Assembly: GCF_001073085.1 (NCBI RefSeq)
Contig: NZ_JVFV01000041.1
Coordinates: 1-64,000, forward strand
Length of the DNA: 64,000 nt
Direction: 5' to 3'
DNA from: Streptococcus pseudopneumoniae
GTDB taxonomy: Bacteria; Bacillota; Bacilli; Lactobacillales; Streptococcaceae
Shown: positions 24,254 to 32,994 of the stretch, in pieces
How positions within the stretch are numbered: the stretch's first letter is position 1
Layout of the letters: each line of letters opens with the position of its first letter
Position numbers and translations under genes: made by a program
Notes under the pieces: generated by a model
What the model saw: only the letters and a program-made list of their open reading frames with translations
Database searches by the model: none
What the model was told of the DNA's origin: nothing

Positions 24254-26800
24254 TTAAGCATTTCCATATTGAGCTACAGCTGCTTCAACTGCTGCTTTTT
24301 CACGCTTGATCAATTCAACGCGTGCTGCGATTTCCTTGATTCCCATACCGATGTTACGGCTAAGGGCAAGGTCAGAAAGTTGTGGCTCAAAGAAGGCCTT
24401 GTATTCTGTCAAGCGTTGCTCTGTCTTAAATACATGGGCAGGCAGAATAACAAAGCTATCAAAGCTCATATCTCCTCCAAGGGCCGCCTTAATCCAAGCC
24501 CAGTTTTCACGCGCCCAAGACCACGCTGTTTCCTGGGTTGCTTGATGACCTAAGAACTGGAAGTACCAAGCTGATAAGTCTTGTGGTTTTACCACAAATT
24601 TGTCCTTCCAAGAAGCAATCAAGGTTTGGATATTATCCGCATCTGTACTGTAGGCAAGAGCAGCTGCCAATTGGCGTTTAAAGGCGGCATCTGTCGCATG
24701 AGTATAAAGATCGAGATAAGTTGCGACCAATTCCTTAGTCTCATGGTGTTTCATTTCATTGATGAGAACTTGTGAACGAATAGCTGCTGGAAGTCCTGAA
24801 AGATTATCCTTGTGGGCTGCGAAAATTTGGCTAGCAACTTGACTGGCTTCCCCGTCATTTGAACGAATCATCATGGAAATTGTCAATTGACGAACCAATT
24901 CATCCTCATCAGATTCACCTTCTTTAGCTTCAAAGCCAAGACGGTCATAGTTGTAACGAGCCAATTTAGCAATAAGGGCTTTAAAGGCTTTTTCTGCCTC
25001 TGTTCCTTCATCAATGAAACGTTCAAGGGCTGTAATAACTTGAGAAACTGCAGCAACAACTAGGTAAGATTCTTCTTGTGCCAATTGATCCACTACTGGA
25101 AGCAAGTCTGCGTATGAAATGTGCCCAGCTTCAGCTAGCAAACGACGTTCTTGGACGATTTGAAGTTTGCTTGTGTTATCAAGTTCTACTAATTCTGAAA
25201 GAACAGCATCCAGCAATTCACCTTGATAGTCAGTTATGTAGTGGGCTGTATTTTCAGTGTTAAGACGAAGGGCTGTTTTGTTTTCAGCAAGAAGTGCTGC
25301 ATAGCCAGGAATTTCGATACTTTCAGTTTCTAGAGTATCTGGTAGTCCTTTCCAGTTGCTGTTAAGTGGCACTACCCAGAGACGGTTCTTGTCTTCGTGT
25401 TCACCGATAAAGAATTGTTTTTGCGAAATCTTCAACACATCATTTTCAACTGTAGCAGTAAGGACTGGATAACCAGGTTGCTCCAACCAAGAATCCATGA
25501 AGGCTGCTACATCACGACCAGATGCTTGTCCAAGTGCATTCCAAAGGTCACGACCAATGGTATTTCCGTATTGGTGTTTTTCAAAGTAAGCATGCAAACC
25601 TTTAGCAAAATCAGCATCTCCTAACCAACGGCGAAGCATGTGCATGAGACGGCTTCCTTTGGCATAAACGATAGCACCATCGAAGAGCGTATTGATTTCA
25701 TCTGGGTGGCTAACTTCAACGTGGACAGATTGAACGCCATCTGTCGCATCACGTTTAAGAGCGGCTGGCACTCCACTTGTTTGGAAATCTTCAAAGATAT
25801 TCCAACTTGGCTCGATGGCATCCACACAGACGTATTCCATCATATTAGCAAAACTTTCATTGAGCCAGAGGTCATCCCACCACTTCATAGTCACAAGGTT
25901 ACCAAACCATTGGTGAGCAAGCTCATGGGCAATGACGAGGGCTACTTGTTGACGGCTGGCAAAAGTTGAGTTCTCATCCACAACCAAGTAAACTTCACGA
26001 TAAGTCACAAGACCCCAGTTTTCCATAGCACCAGCTGAGAAGTCAGGAAGGGCGATGTGGAGAGATTGAGGGATTGGGTACTTAACTCCATAGTAATCTT
26101 CGTAAAATTCGATTGAGCGAACAGCGATATCTAGTGAGAAATCAAGGTTTGAAAGTGGATGCGCCTTGGTTGAGTAAACACCTACCAAAGTACCATTTTT
26201 TGTTTTAGCAGTTACCCCTTGCAAATCACCAGCAACGAAAGCTAGCAAGTAAGAAGACATACGTGGAGTTGTCTCAAATTTCCAGATACTAGTTTCCTTG
26301 CGGTTTTCAACGTCAATCTCTGGCATGTTAGACAAGGCCAATTCACCTTCTGCTTGGTCAAAGCGAAGAGCCAGGTCGAAGGTTGCTTTGGCTTCTGGTT
26401 CGTCCACACATGGGAAGGCTTCACGAGCAAAGTGACTTTCAAACTGAGTTGACAAAACTTCTTTCTTAACACCATCAACTGTGTAGTAAGATGGGTAGAT
26501 TCCTGTCATGTTATCTGTGATTTTACCTGAAAAAGCAAGAACCAATTCAACTGAACCAGCTTCTTCAAGTTCGATATGAAGAGCTTCGTTTTCATTATCA
26601 ACTGTAAATGGACGAGCTTGACCTGCTACTTCAACAGAAGCAATTTCTAGGTCTTTTTGGTGAAGGGAAATACGGTCACTTTTAGCTTGACCAGTAATAG
26701 TTACTTTTCCTGAAAAAGTCTTGGTCTCACGACTCAAGTCTAAAAACAAATCATAATGTTCAGGAACAAATTTTTCAATATAATGTTCTACGGCTTGCAT
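24254..26800 (-). CDS. pepN: Lysyl aminopeptidase N (M1 family)
   Basis: An 848-residue cytosolic metallo-aminopeptidase with broad N-terminal specificity, important for peptide nutrition. The exopeptidase motif GAMENWG and zinc motif HELAHQWFGN with the downstream Glu (NESFAN) are intact, followed by the long ERAP1-like helical C-terminal domain. Two ATGs are adjacent (26801-26803 and 26798-26800). I favour the second because its spacing to AGGAG is better and it gives the 848-residue length known in pneumococcus. Monocistronic, with its own terminator. Confidence 0.96.
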   Translation of the reverse strand: MQAVEHYIEKFVPEHYDLFLDLSRETKTFSGKVTITGQAKSDRISLHQKDLEIASVEVAGQARPFTVDNENEALHIELEEAGSVELVLAFSGKITDNMTGIYPSYYTVDGVKKEVLSTQFESHFAREAFPCVDEPEAKATFDLALRFDQAEGELALSNMPEIDVENRKETSIWKFETTPRMSSYLLAFVAGDLQGVTAKTKNGTLVGVYSTKAHPLSNLDFSLDIAVRSIEFYEDYYGVKYPIPQSLHIALPDFSAGAMENWGLVTYREVYLVVDENSTFASRQQVALVIAHELAHQWFGNLVTMKWWDDLWLNESFANMMEYVCVDAIEPSWNIFEDFQTSGVPAALKRDATDGVQSVHVEVSHPDEINTLFDGAIVYAKGSRLMHMLRRWLGDADFAKGLHAYFEKHQYGNTIGRDLWNALGQASGRDVAAFMDSWLEQPGYPVLTATVENDVLKISQKQFFIGEHEDKNRLWVVPLNSNWKGLPDTLETESIEIPGYAALLAENKTALRLNTENTAHYITDYQGELLDAVLSELVELDNTSKLQIVQERRLLAEAGHISYADLLPVVDQLAQEESYLVVAAVSQVITALERFIDEGTEAEKAFKALIAKLARYNYDRLGFEAKEGESDEDELVRQLTISMMIRSNDGEASQVASQIFAAHKDNLSGLPAAIRSQVLINEMKHHETKELVATYLDLYTHATDAAFKRQLAAALAYSTDADNIQTLIASWKDKFVVKPQDLSAWYFQFLGHQATQETAWSWARENWAWIKAALGGDMSFDSFVILPAHVFKTEQRLTEYKAFFEPQLSDLALSRNIGMGIKEIAARVELIKREKAAVEAAVAQYGNA

Positions 26801-26922
26801 CATTTTCTCCTATTCTATATTTCTGAGCAAACGCTCTAGTTCAAACATACCTATTTTATCATATTTTTAGTCAGAAAAAAGCTTTGGACGGTGATTTCCA
26901 AAACTTTCTTCCTTATAGCAGG

Positions 26923-27363
26923 CTACAGAGGGTAGACCTTGCGAAATTCTTCTAAAACAACCTTGCTGTTAGGTGTAAAATCCAGACCTGCTTCTCCTAA
27001 CCAGTCTTTGAAAAAGTCTTCATGAACCTGACGCCAATAGGACAGAGATTTGTCCCCTTCACCTTCCTTGTAGGCATGGTCGGCTGACACTTGATGGAAA
27101 GGCTGAACGGAAACCTTTGTAATTTCGACGATGCAAACAGCTTGATACTTACTGTCTAAAATAACATCAAAAGTTCCTTCTTGGGGAAGGGGTTCGTCCT
27201 CTACTGCGTAAAGATCGTAAGCTGAGGCTGTTGCTGTTTTTTCGCCTTTAAAGACCAGATCCGCTAAAAGGTCTGGTTCCACTCCAAAAGCCCAGGCATC
27301 TATCTCATCTCCGATAGAGGGGTTGATTTGCTTGTAGGCATTCCACATTTCTTGAGGTGTCAT
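26923..27363 (-). CDS. ASCH domain protein
   Basis: A 146-residue protein of the ASCH (YhfF-like) superfamily. The WAFGVEPDLLADLVFKGEKTATASAYDLY opening and EGDKSLSYWRQVHEDFF motif are characteristic. ASCH domains share the PUA-like RNA-binding fold, and the YhfF/YqfB branch includes N4-acetylcytidine amidohydrolases, so a nucleoside or RNA-modification role is possible. The ATG overlaps the stop of the upstream PEP-barrel gene by 4 bp, so the two are translated together. Confidence 0.88.
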   Translation of the reverse strand: MTPQEMWNAYKQINPSIGDEIDAWAFGVEPDLLADLVFKGEKTATASAYDLYAVEDEPLPQEGTFDVILDSKYQAVCIVEITKVSVQPFHQVSADHAYKEGEGDKSLSYWRQVHEDFFKDWLGEAGLDFTPNSKVVLEEFRKVYPL

Positions 27364-28208
27364 AGGTTGCTCCTTTGTATTTTTTTACTTTCTTCTTTTA
27401 CACGTTTGAGATGGTCTAGATGGTCAATTTTTAAATTAAAAATCTCTGGAATAGAACTATAATGGATCATGCACTTGATATCCATTTGATTCATTTTTTG
27501 TATGAAAAAAGCATTCAGATATCCTGCTACGGCGAAATCTATCTTTTTCATCCTTGCTTTATCCTGCATCTGTCTCAGCATTTCTAACATAATGAGACTT
27601 TCCATATCATGCCATTGACTATTTCTCACAGTGGCAAAAACAAAAGAAGTCAAATCATTCATTCCAACTACAATCTTTGAAATACCAGTTTCCAGTATCC
27701 TGTCCAAGTCAAAATAAGCTGACGGTAATTCAATCATTGTTCCAACTTTTCCAGTAAAACCATGCTGGCGCAATACTCTAATAGCTTGTTTTAACTGTTC
27801 AGCATCATTGACAAAAGGAAAAATAACAGACAGATTGGGATTGGTTTGATAAACTTCTGTAACGACATGTGCCTCAGCCTGAAATTCATCCAAACACGCC
27901 AGTAAACGCCTAGTTCCTCTATATCCAAATAAGGGGTGGCGTTCGTCAAAATACTCTTTAGTCCCGTCTAGACTATTTGCTTCTGCATTTGTTAACTCTG
28001 AAAATCGATACCAGACTTCTTCATCTGAGTATAAATGGCAAATAGTTTCTAAATAATCTTTTACAAATTGCTGACAATTTGGTAATAGTATGTTTTGGTT
28101 TATTTCTCTCAACAAGTATTCCCCACGAATCATACCGATATAGTGAAATAGTTGAGGATAAACTTTTTCAACAATTTGTTCTCCACTAAGAGCCAGTTGG
28201 TTTCTCAT
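27360..28208 (-). CDS. Stand-alone PEP-utilising enzyme C-terminal (TIM-barrel) domain protein
   Basis: A 282-residue protein resembling only the C-terminal PEP-binding barrel of PEP synthase, pyruvate phosphate dikinase or PTS Enzyme I. GYRGTRRLL, NPNLSVIFPFVN, GTMIELPSAYFDLDRIL and the GMNDLTSFVF motif (family SIGTNDL.QYT) appear in the right order. The swivelling phosphohistidine domain and the ATP-grasp domain are absent, and the catalytic cysteine region near the C-terminus is not obvious. It overlaps the NUDIX gene upstream (23 bp) and the ASCH gene downstream (4 bp). Its activity is unknown. Confidence 0.75.
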   Translation of the reverse strand: MRNQLALSGEQIVEKVYPQLFHYIGMIRGEYLLREINQNILLPNCQQFVKDYLETICHLYSDEEVWYRFSELTNAEANSLDGTKEYFDERHPLFGYRGTRRLLACLDEFQAEAHVVTEVYQTNPNLSVIFPFVNDAEQLKQAIRVLRQHGFTGKVGTMIELPSAYFDLDRILETGISKIVVGMNDLTSFVFATVRNSQWHDMESLIMLEMLRQMQDKARMKKIDFAVAGYLNAFFIQKMNQMDIKCMIHYSSIPEIFNLKIDHLDHLKRVKEESKKIQRSNL

Positions 28209-28686
28209 CTTTCACCTTCCAATTCATGTAAGAGGTCTTGTCCAATTCTGGAAATCCTCGTAACTCTGCCTTCACCTTTAATACTAAGGGAGAGGCATTT
28301 TCTTCGGTAATCTGCTCGATAGGAAGCCAAATTGCATTTGCTGAATCGTTACTTCCATCAAGAACTTCATGAGGAAGTGATTTTTGAGAACGTTCTAAAT
28401 CAAGTACGATATCATAAAAGGCCATGATATGATGTACGGCGAAGTCTTGCCCTTCTTCATGAACTAGCACATCATAAATCCTAGGATTGCAATAACGGAT
28501 AAGCGTATACCCCGTCTCTTCCAGAACTTCTCTCTTGAGGGTTTCTGTCAATCCCTCACCGATTTCCTGACTACCACCTGGTAGGTCAAAGCGATGTTGA
28601 TAGGGGCCTCTTGTTTTTACAATACAGAGCAGTTTCCCCTCTTGAAGACAGACTCCGTATACCCCAAAGTGTTTTTTGATTTCCAT
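28186..28686 (-). CDS. NUDIX hydrolase
   Basis: A 166-residue NUDIX protein. The Nudix box GGSQEIGEGLTETLKREV (ending LEETGY) fits GX5EX7REUXEEXGU fully, so metal-dependent hydrolysis of a nucleoside diphosphate linked to X is likely. The substrate is unknown. AAGAAAG precedes the ATG. It overlaps the next gene (PEP-barrel protein) by 23 bp and follows the immunity-type gene row, so it begins a three-gene coupled set with the PEP-barrel and ASCH proteins. Confidence 0.9.
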   Translation of the reverse strand: MEIKKHFGVYGVCLQEGKLLCIVKTRGPYQHRFDLPGGSQEIGEGLTETLKREVLEETGYTLIRYCNPRIYDVLVHEEGQDFAVHHIMAFYDIVLDLERSQKSLPHEVLDGSNDSANAIWLPIEQITEENASPLVLKVKAELRGFPELDKTSYMNWKVKDEKPTGS

Positions 28687-28725
28687 ATTCTATTCTTTCT
28701 TAAACTCCAAGATTGCTAGCTCACC

Positions 28726-29331
28726 TTATCCCTTAAAAGGAAAGAGGCTATAGATTTCATGATCCTTGATATACTTCTTCAGTATCTCCATATTCCCTTC
28801 AATTTTTGCCTGGATATCTGTCTCTTCACAAGTTGACTCAGTAATAAAGAGGTGAATTTTTAATAAATCTGTCAAGTATAGCAAACGGCGTTCCATTTCC
28901 GATTCAGGACTTGAAGCTTGCTCGATTTTTGCAAGCTTTTGCTCCAAGCTATCACCATTCAAAAATCTCTGATGAACTCTCCTTCTTATGTTTTGAGTGG
29001 ATTCCTCCCCTTGTTCTAATGGAGATAAAAGGAGTTTTTTATAGACGAATAACTGATTTTCTTTTTCTCTTTCCAGATAGGCCAATAAAACTAGAGAGCT
29101 ATCAACAAAGGTCCAGCTGTTATAATTCCCTTCAAATGGAACTTGTATGATCCTATCTAATAATACCTTAGCCATTTCCTCTTGACCATCCAGATAAAGT
29201 AAATAGGCCAGATGATTCAGTGATTCGAGATAACTAACTTGGGTCTTCTTATTCTTTTTTAATATTTTATCTAAATAGGGATGTAGGTCTGGATGATTTT
29301 CCACTAGCTCAACTACTTCTGATAGCTTCAT
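28726..29331 (-). CDS. Helical protein, DUF6707-like, in immunity-type gene row
   Basis: A 201-residue soluble, mostly helical protein without membrane segments. The sequence (HLAYLLYLDGQEEMAKVLLDRI...FVDSSLVLLAYLE) suggests TPR-like helical repeats and resembles the DUF6707 family of streptococci. It sits in a same-strand row with two SMI1/KNR4-like proteins and an Imm51-like protein, so it may also be an immunity protein. That is inference from context only. Confidence 0.6.
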   Translation of the reverse strand: MKLSEVVELVENHPDLHPYLDKILKKNKKTQVSYLESLNHLAYLLYLDGQEEMAKVLLDRIIQVPFEGNYNSWTFVDSSLVLLAYLEREKENQLFVYKKLLLSPLEQGEESTQNIRRRVHQRFLNGDSLEQKLAKIEQASSPESEMERRLLYLTDLLKIHLFITESTCEETDIQAKIEGNMEILKKYIKDHEIYSLFPFKG

Positions 29332-29382
29332 CTGAAATCCTTTCTATTCTTTTTTAAAATAATTTAAAGAGATTTTAGTCAA

Positions 29383-29754
29383 CTAATCCAACTCTGCTCT
29401 ACTGAACAAGTCTTTCATAGATTCGATATCATCACAAAATTCTTTAAATCCTAAAGCGAATTTAGCCAAGGCGTCCACCTTGGAAGAATAGGCACAAAAC
29501 ATACTTCCTTCAGGATCAAAGTCTATTGCATCGCTTAATTCAGGCATTTTTTCCTCCAAAAATACCAAAGCTAGCGATGCCCAATCGTAGCCATTTCCTT
29601 CAAATCCCTCCTCTTCTCGAGTGTCAAACACTTCCTGTCTGTATTCTCCATCTGGGTAATAAATAAACGACCCGCGAACATTTTTAGGATCCTCATCATA
29701 TACAAGCAGGCTAAAAGGGGCAATATTTTCATTTATGTTTTCGTAATCTATCAT
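29383..29754 (-). CDS. Imm51-like immunity protein
   Basis: A 123-residue acidic protein (many D/E) with the pattern GNGYDWASLALVFLEEKMP...DPEGSMFCAYS...LFSRAELD, which I recognise as that of the Imm51 family of polymorphic-toxin immunity proteins. Short, acidic, soluble and without a catalytic motif, as expected for a toxin neutraliser. It lies among other immunity-like genes. No cognate toxin is visible in the window. Confidence 0.65.
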   Translation of the reverse strand: MIDYENINENIAPFSLLVYDEDPKNVRGSFIYYPDGEYRQEVFDTREEEGFEGNGYDWASLALVFLEEKMPELSDAIDFDPEGSMFCAYSSKVDALAKFALGFKEFCDDIESMKDLFSRAELD

Positions 29755-29807
29755 TTCTTAACTCCTTTTTTTATTATCAATGGAACTGCAACATTCTAGC
29801 TTTGTAA

Positions 29808-30146
29808 CTAGGGTTCAAAGGGCATAAAACTATCATGCTGCTGATAATATTTCAAAGCCTCGACCAAGTCTTGGGGACTTGCATCTGGCTTTTCCTCAAG
29901 TGCAACCGTGAGAACATCAATCAACTGCTCTCCATAGTAGACTAGCTGGAGATCTTGCTCCACTACATCAGCAGGGTAAATATCACGGTCTTCCACGACA
30001 TCCGGATAATCTGACATCCAATAGAGCCTATCTAGTGCCAGTTCTCCATCCTCCTTGCCATAGAGGCAAAAATCATCTGAAGTTAGTTGATCCGCTCGCA
30101 CCTGCTCAATAATCTGCTCTAGTGAAAGTTCTTGGTGTTTCCGCAT
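29808..30146 (-). CDS. Small acidic protein in immunity-type gene row (possibly DUF7716-like)
   Basis: A 112-residue, strongly acidic protein (LSLEQIIEQVRADQLTSDDFCLYG...YYQQHDSFMPFEP). The beginning and end resemble the DUF7716 group that commonly appears in immunity clusters, but I am not certain. GGAGAAG precedes the ATG. Gaps to neighbours are small (18 bp to the SMI1 gene upstream, 53 bp to the next), so the genes are likely cotranscribed. Confidence 0.55.
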   Translation of the reverse strand: MRKHQELSLEQIIEQVRADQLTSDDFCLYGKEDGELALDRLYWMSDYPDVVEDRDIYPADVVEQDLQLVYYGEQLIDVLTVALEEKPDASPQDLVEALKYYQQHDSFMPFEP

Positions 30147-30164
30147 CCCTTCTCCTTTTTAGTC

Positions 30165-30584
30165 TCACTCTTCAACAAAGGAATTTAAAAAATCCTCAAA
30201 AGATGGCCATTGACTATACAACTCAGCTTTTTCTTCTAGAACATAGAAGTACACCTTGCCATAATCTTCTGCCCTTAAAGAAAGAGCATAGTTGCCTGAT
30301 CCAGGATCATAGGCGAAATGAAGAAGGTCTGTTGCCTTAAATCCTTCAGGCAAAACCTCATCGTCAAACCAATTCAGAGACTTTCTCATCTCATCAAGTG
30401 AATCAAAGGAATTGAAAGGAAAGATATGACGATCATCGTGGACACCCCTTACTTGGGGCTGGCCTCCGTTGTACTTAAGGTAAAAATCCTTCATGGCTTC
30501 CGATAATTTCTTCCCAAGAATCTCCTCAAATTGTAAAAAATCTTCTTTTGAAATCGGTGAATCTGCATCTAGCACTCTAAACAT
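30165..30584 (-). CDS. SMI1/KNR4 family immunity protein
   Basis: A 139-residue SMI1/KNR4 (SUKH) superfamily protein. The opening ISKEDFLQFEEILGKKLSEAMKDFYLKYNGG is the classic SUKH start, followed by FAYDPGSGNYALSL and the C-terminal SFEDFLNSF. In bacteria SUKH proteins are the commonest immunity proteins against nuclease toxins of polymorphic-toxin systems. Part of the same-strand cluster 28726-30938. Confidence 0.85.
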   Translation of the reverse strand: MFRVLDADSPISKEDFLQFEEILGKKLSEAMKDFYLKYNGGQPQVRGVHDDRHIFPFNSFDSLDEMRKSLNWFDDEVLPEGFKATDLLHFAYDPGSGNYALSLRAEDYGKVYFYVLEEKAELYSQWPSFEDFLNSFVEE

Positions 30585-30602
30585 GATTTCTCCCTCCCAG
30601 TT

Positions 30603-30938
30603 TTACAACTCTTCCTCTAAACTCTTATCAATAAAGTCATAAACGTTTGTAGCAACTTTTTGCATTTCTAAGGAGCCTAAAGCACCCAAGTCATTTTCAT
30701 AAATGCAATCATCTGCATTTTTCTTAATAAAGTAGGCCAAATCTCCTTCCTGTCCAATCATAAAGTAATCTGGCTCTACTTCCTCAATCTGATAAGTTTC
30801 ATTACGCTCTTTTAGATCTTCCTTGGCATACAAACAGATACCGGTATCTCCAATTTCATAGGGGGCAATCTCTTCCCACTCTGATAAAAAACGATAGTAG
30901 AGATTGGGCAAGACAAATCCAAACTCATCTCTTTTCAT
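30603..30938 (-). CDS. SMI1/KNR4-like immunity protein
   Basis: A 111-residue SUKH-like protein (FGFVLPNLYYRFLSEWEEIAPYEIGDTGICLY...YFMIGQEGDLAYFIKK...DFIDKSLEEEL). The hydrophobic core pattern matches shorter SUKH proteins. It is first in the immunity row and 36 bp downstream of the SDR gene. I find no promoter of its own with confidence. Confidence 0.7.
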   Translation of the reverse strand: MKRDEFGFVLPNLYYRFLSEWEEIAPYEIGDTGICLYAKEDLKERNETYQIEEVEPDYFMIGQEGDLAYFIKKNADDCIYENDLGALGSLEMQKVATNVYDFIDKSLEEEL

Positions 30939-30974
30939 AGCTTACCTCTACATATTCACAGAATACCAACTATG

Positions 30975-31673
30975 CTACTTCAAAGACCATCCACCGTCAA
31001 TAGTGAGAATTTGCCCCTGCATGGCGCTTGCTTTTCCACCTGCTAAAAAGAGACTAACTTCAGCCACTTCTTCTGGCTCAATCCAGCGTTTGATGGGTGT
31101 TTCACTAGCTACCCAGTCAGCTAGTCCACCTGGTTCAAAATCAGCTGCGGTCATACCAGTCTTAACCGCACCAGGAGCAATCCCAAAGACCTGGATACCA
31201 GCTTCAGCATAGTCTAGAGCTAATTGCTTGGTAAATCCTGCTAAGGCATGTTTGGACGAGGTATAGGCGTGACCACCCCCGCCTGCTAGACTTGAGGCAA
31301 TGGAACACATATTGATGATGATCCCTCGCTTATTTTCAAACATGTTCATCAAATAATAGCGGGTTAACTCCACTGGAGTCACATAGTTGATTTCAAAAAT
31401 CTCTTGGATTTCTTGGGCTGTTTGTTCTAGTAAAGGTTTGTAGTCATCCAAAACTCCAGCTGTATTGCAGAGAACATCAACCTGAGGACACCAGTCAAAA
31501 ATTGGTTCCAAGTCAAGCGTTAAATCACGTTGTAAAAAGTGAAAGTCACCCTGTAAATCAGGATTTTCACCCTGATCCACTCCAAAAACCTGACAACCTT
31601 TTTCTAAAAAGAGTCGAGCTTGAGCCAGACCAATCCCTGAGCTAACACCTGTAATCAATACACGTTTAGTCAT
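30975..31673 (-). CDS. Short-chain dehydrogenase/reductase (3-oxoacyl-ACP reductase-like)
   Basis: A 232-residue classical SDR with NAD(P)-binding GVSSGIGLAQ at residues 9-18, NTAGV for NAG, catalytic Ser in MCSIASSLAGGGGHAYTSSKHAL and the YxxxK pair (Tyr, Lys). The acidic residue after the second strand (VFGVDQG) suggests NAD(H) preference. The substrate is unknown; it is often annotated FabG-like but is not in a fatty-acid gene cluster. It overlaps the DUF2829 gene by 8 bp. Confidence 0.9.
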   Translation of the reverse strand: MTKRVLITGVSSGIGLAQARLFLEKGCQVFGVDQGENPDLQGDFHFLQRDLTLDLEPIFDWCPQVDVLCNTAGVLDDYKPLLEQTAQEIQEIFEINYVTPVELTRYYLMNMFENKRGIIINMCSIASSLAGGGGHAYTSSKHALAGFTKQLALDYAEAGIQVFGIAPGAVKTGMTAADFEPGGLADWVASETPIKRWIEPEEVAEVSLFLAGGKASAMQGQILTIDGGWSLK

Positions 31674-31902
31674 GGACTTCCACCCAATCCGTCGCTAAGA
31701 CATCACAAGGAGTTGGACTCCACATAGAAAAACCTTCCCCTTCACCAGATACGTTGATGAGGAAATAGGGTGTCACTTCAAGGGCGACGCCATTTTGCTC
31801 GATAGTATCAAAGAGCTGGACATAGTTTTCAGCTCCACCCCAGCTAGTTCGTACATATTTTTTCTTAGCCTTTAGTCCAGGCAAAATTTCTTCAAATGTC
31901 AT
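31666..31902 (-). CDS. DUF2829 (Tad2-like) protein
   Basis: A 78-residue DUF2829 domain protein. The conserved features are all present: an early basic-W segment (YVRTSWGGAENYVQL), a central YFLINV strand and the C-terminal WSPTPCDVLATDWVEVHD. DUF2829 is the family of phage Thoeris anti-defence protein Tad2, which sequesters cyclic ADP-ribose isomers. Chromosomal copies in streptococci have no established role. It has AAGGAG upstream and is coupled to the SDR gene by an 8-bp overlap. Confidence 0.85.
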   Translation of the reverse strand: MTFEEILPGLKAKKKYVRTSWGGAENYVQLFDTIEQNGVALEVTPYFLINVSGEGEGFSMWSPTPCDVLATDWVEVHD

Positions 31903-31944
31903 GTTTTTCTCCTTTGTTATCTATGAATCTTAATTTCATTATAA

Positions 31945-31971
31945 CAAAAAACCGTTTTCCAACGGCTTTTT
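31945..31971 (-). terminator. Terminator of the aldo/keto reductase gene
   Basis: AAAACCGTT and AACGGCTTTT form a stem around TTCC with a T-run on the minus strand, 30 bp after the reductase stop. Confidence 0.85.
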
Positions 31972-32000
31972 GACTGTGATTTCTTAAAATGCATTTTTTC

Positions 32001-32927
32001 CTATGGCAAATCATTCCCTGCTGCGAGGTAAATCTCATACCATTCTTTTCGAGTTAGATTAACATTACTTGATTGACTTGCTTCTATCAAATGTTTAGGG
32101 TTAGTTGTTCCTACTACTGCCTGCATCTTAGCTGGGTAGCGTAACACCCAAGCGATAGCAATAGCTGATGGGCTCACACCGTATTTTAAGGCTAATCGAT
32201 TTAGAACCTCATTTAGATTTTGAAATTGCTCTTTGCCAACAAAATTGCCCTTAAAATAGCCAAACTGCAAAACTGACCAGGCCTGAATGACCATATCGTT
32301 TAGTTTGCAGTATTCAAAGACGCTACCATCACGCACAGCAGCCTTGTCCCCTTCCATATTGACATGGAAACCTGCCTCAAAACCAGGAGTGAATGCTGCA
32401 CTTAGTTGTAATTGATTGATCGTTAATGGCTGTTTGACTTCTTTCTTCAGCAACTCTATCATCATGGGATTTTGGTTGGACACACCAAAGTCTAGAACCT
32501 TACCTGATTTGTGAAGGATATCGAAGGCCTCTGCCACTTGATCAGCTTCCATTAAGGCATCTGGGCGATGGAGAAGCAAACTATCTAGGTAATCAACCTG
32601 CAATCGTTGTAGAATCCCGTCTACTGACTCCAAAATATAATCTTTTGAAAAATCAAAATAGGTAAATTCTTCTATGCGAATGCCACACTTGGACTGAATC
32701 CACATCTTTTCTCGCAGGTCAGGACGATTGTTTAACACTTGACCCAGTAATTCTTCGCACCGACCACGACCATAGATATCTGCCAAGTCAAAGGCATTGA
32801 TTCCGACAGATAGGGCTGTTTCAACCAGTTCCTCAACTTCTTTAACCGACTTGTCACTGATTCGCATCATGCCTAGGACGATTTCGGACAATTCTCTTTT
32901 CTCTTGACCAAATGGAATGTATTTCAT
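32001..32927 (-). CDS. Aldo/keto reductase
   Basis: A 308-residue (beta/alpha)8-barrel oxidoreductase. The catalytic Asp-Tyr region INAFDLADIYGRGRCEELLG, Lys in WIQSKCGI and His in LLLHRPDALM form the standard tetrad. The C-terminal AIAIAWVLRYPAKMQAVVGTTNP matches the YdhF-like branch (NADPH-dependent). The natural substrate is unknown. It is a single gene with a GGAGG ribosome site and a terminator. Confidence 0.9.
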   Translation of the reverse strand: MKYIPFGQEKRELSEIVLGMMRISDKSVKEVEELVETALSVGINAFDLADIYGRGRCEELLGQVLNNRPDLREKMWIQSKCGIRIEEFTYFDFSKDYILESVDGILQRLQVDYLDSLLLHRPDALMEADQVAEAFDILHKSGKVLDFGVSNQNPMMIELLKKEVKQPLTINQLQLSAAFTPGFEAGFHVNMEGDKAAVRDGSVFEYCKLNDMVIQAWSVLQFGYFKGNFVGKEQFQNLNEVLNRLALKYGVSPSAIAIAWVLRYPAKMQAVVGTTNPKHLIEASQSSNVNLTRKEWYEIYLAAGNDLP

Positions 32928-32994
32928 GGCAACTTCCTCCGTTTTTCTTCATTATAAAGCAGAATGACACTTTTATCAACTGCTATCTCACAAA

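Noticed and set aside
30122-30340. Plus-strand ORFs antisense to the immunity genes
   Set aside because: They overlap convincing minus-strand genes, lack ribosome sites and show no recognisable family.
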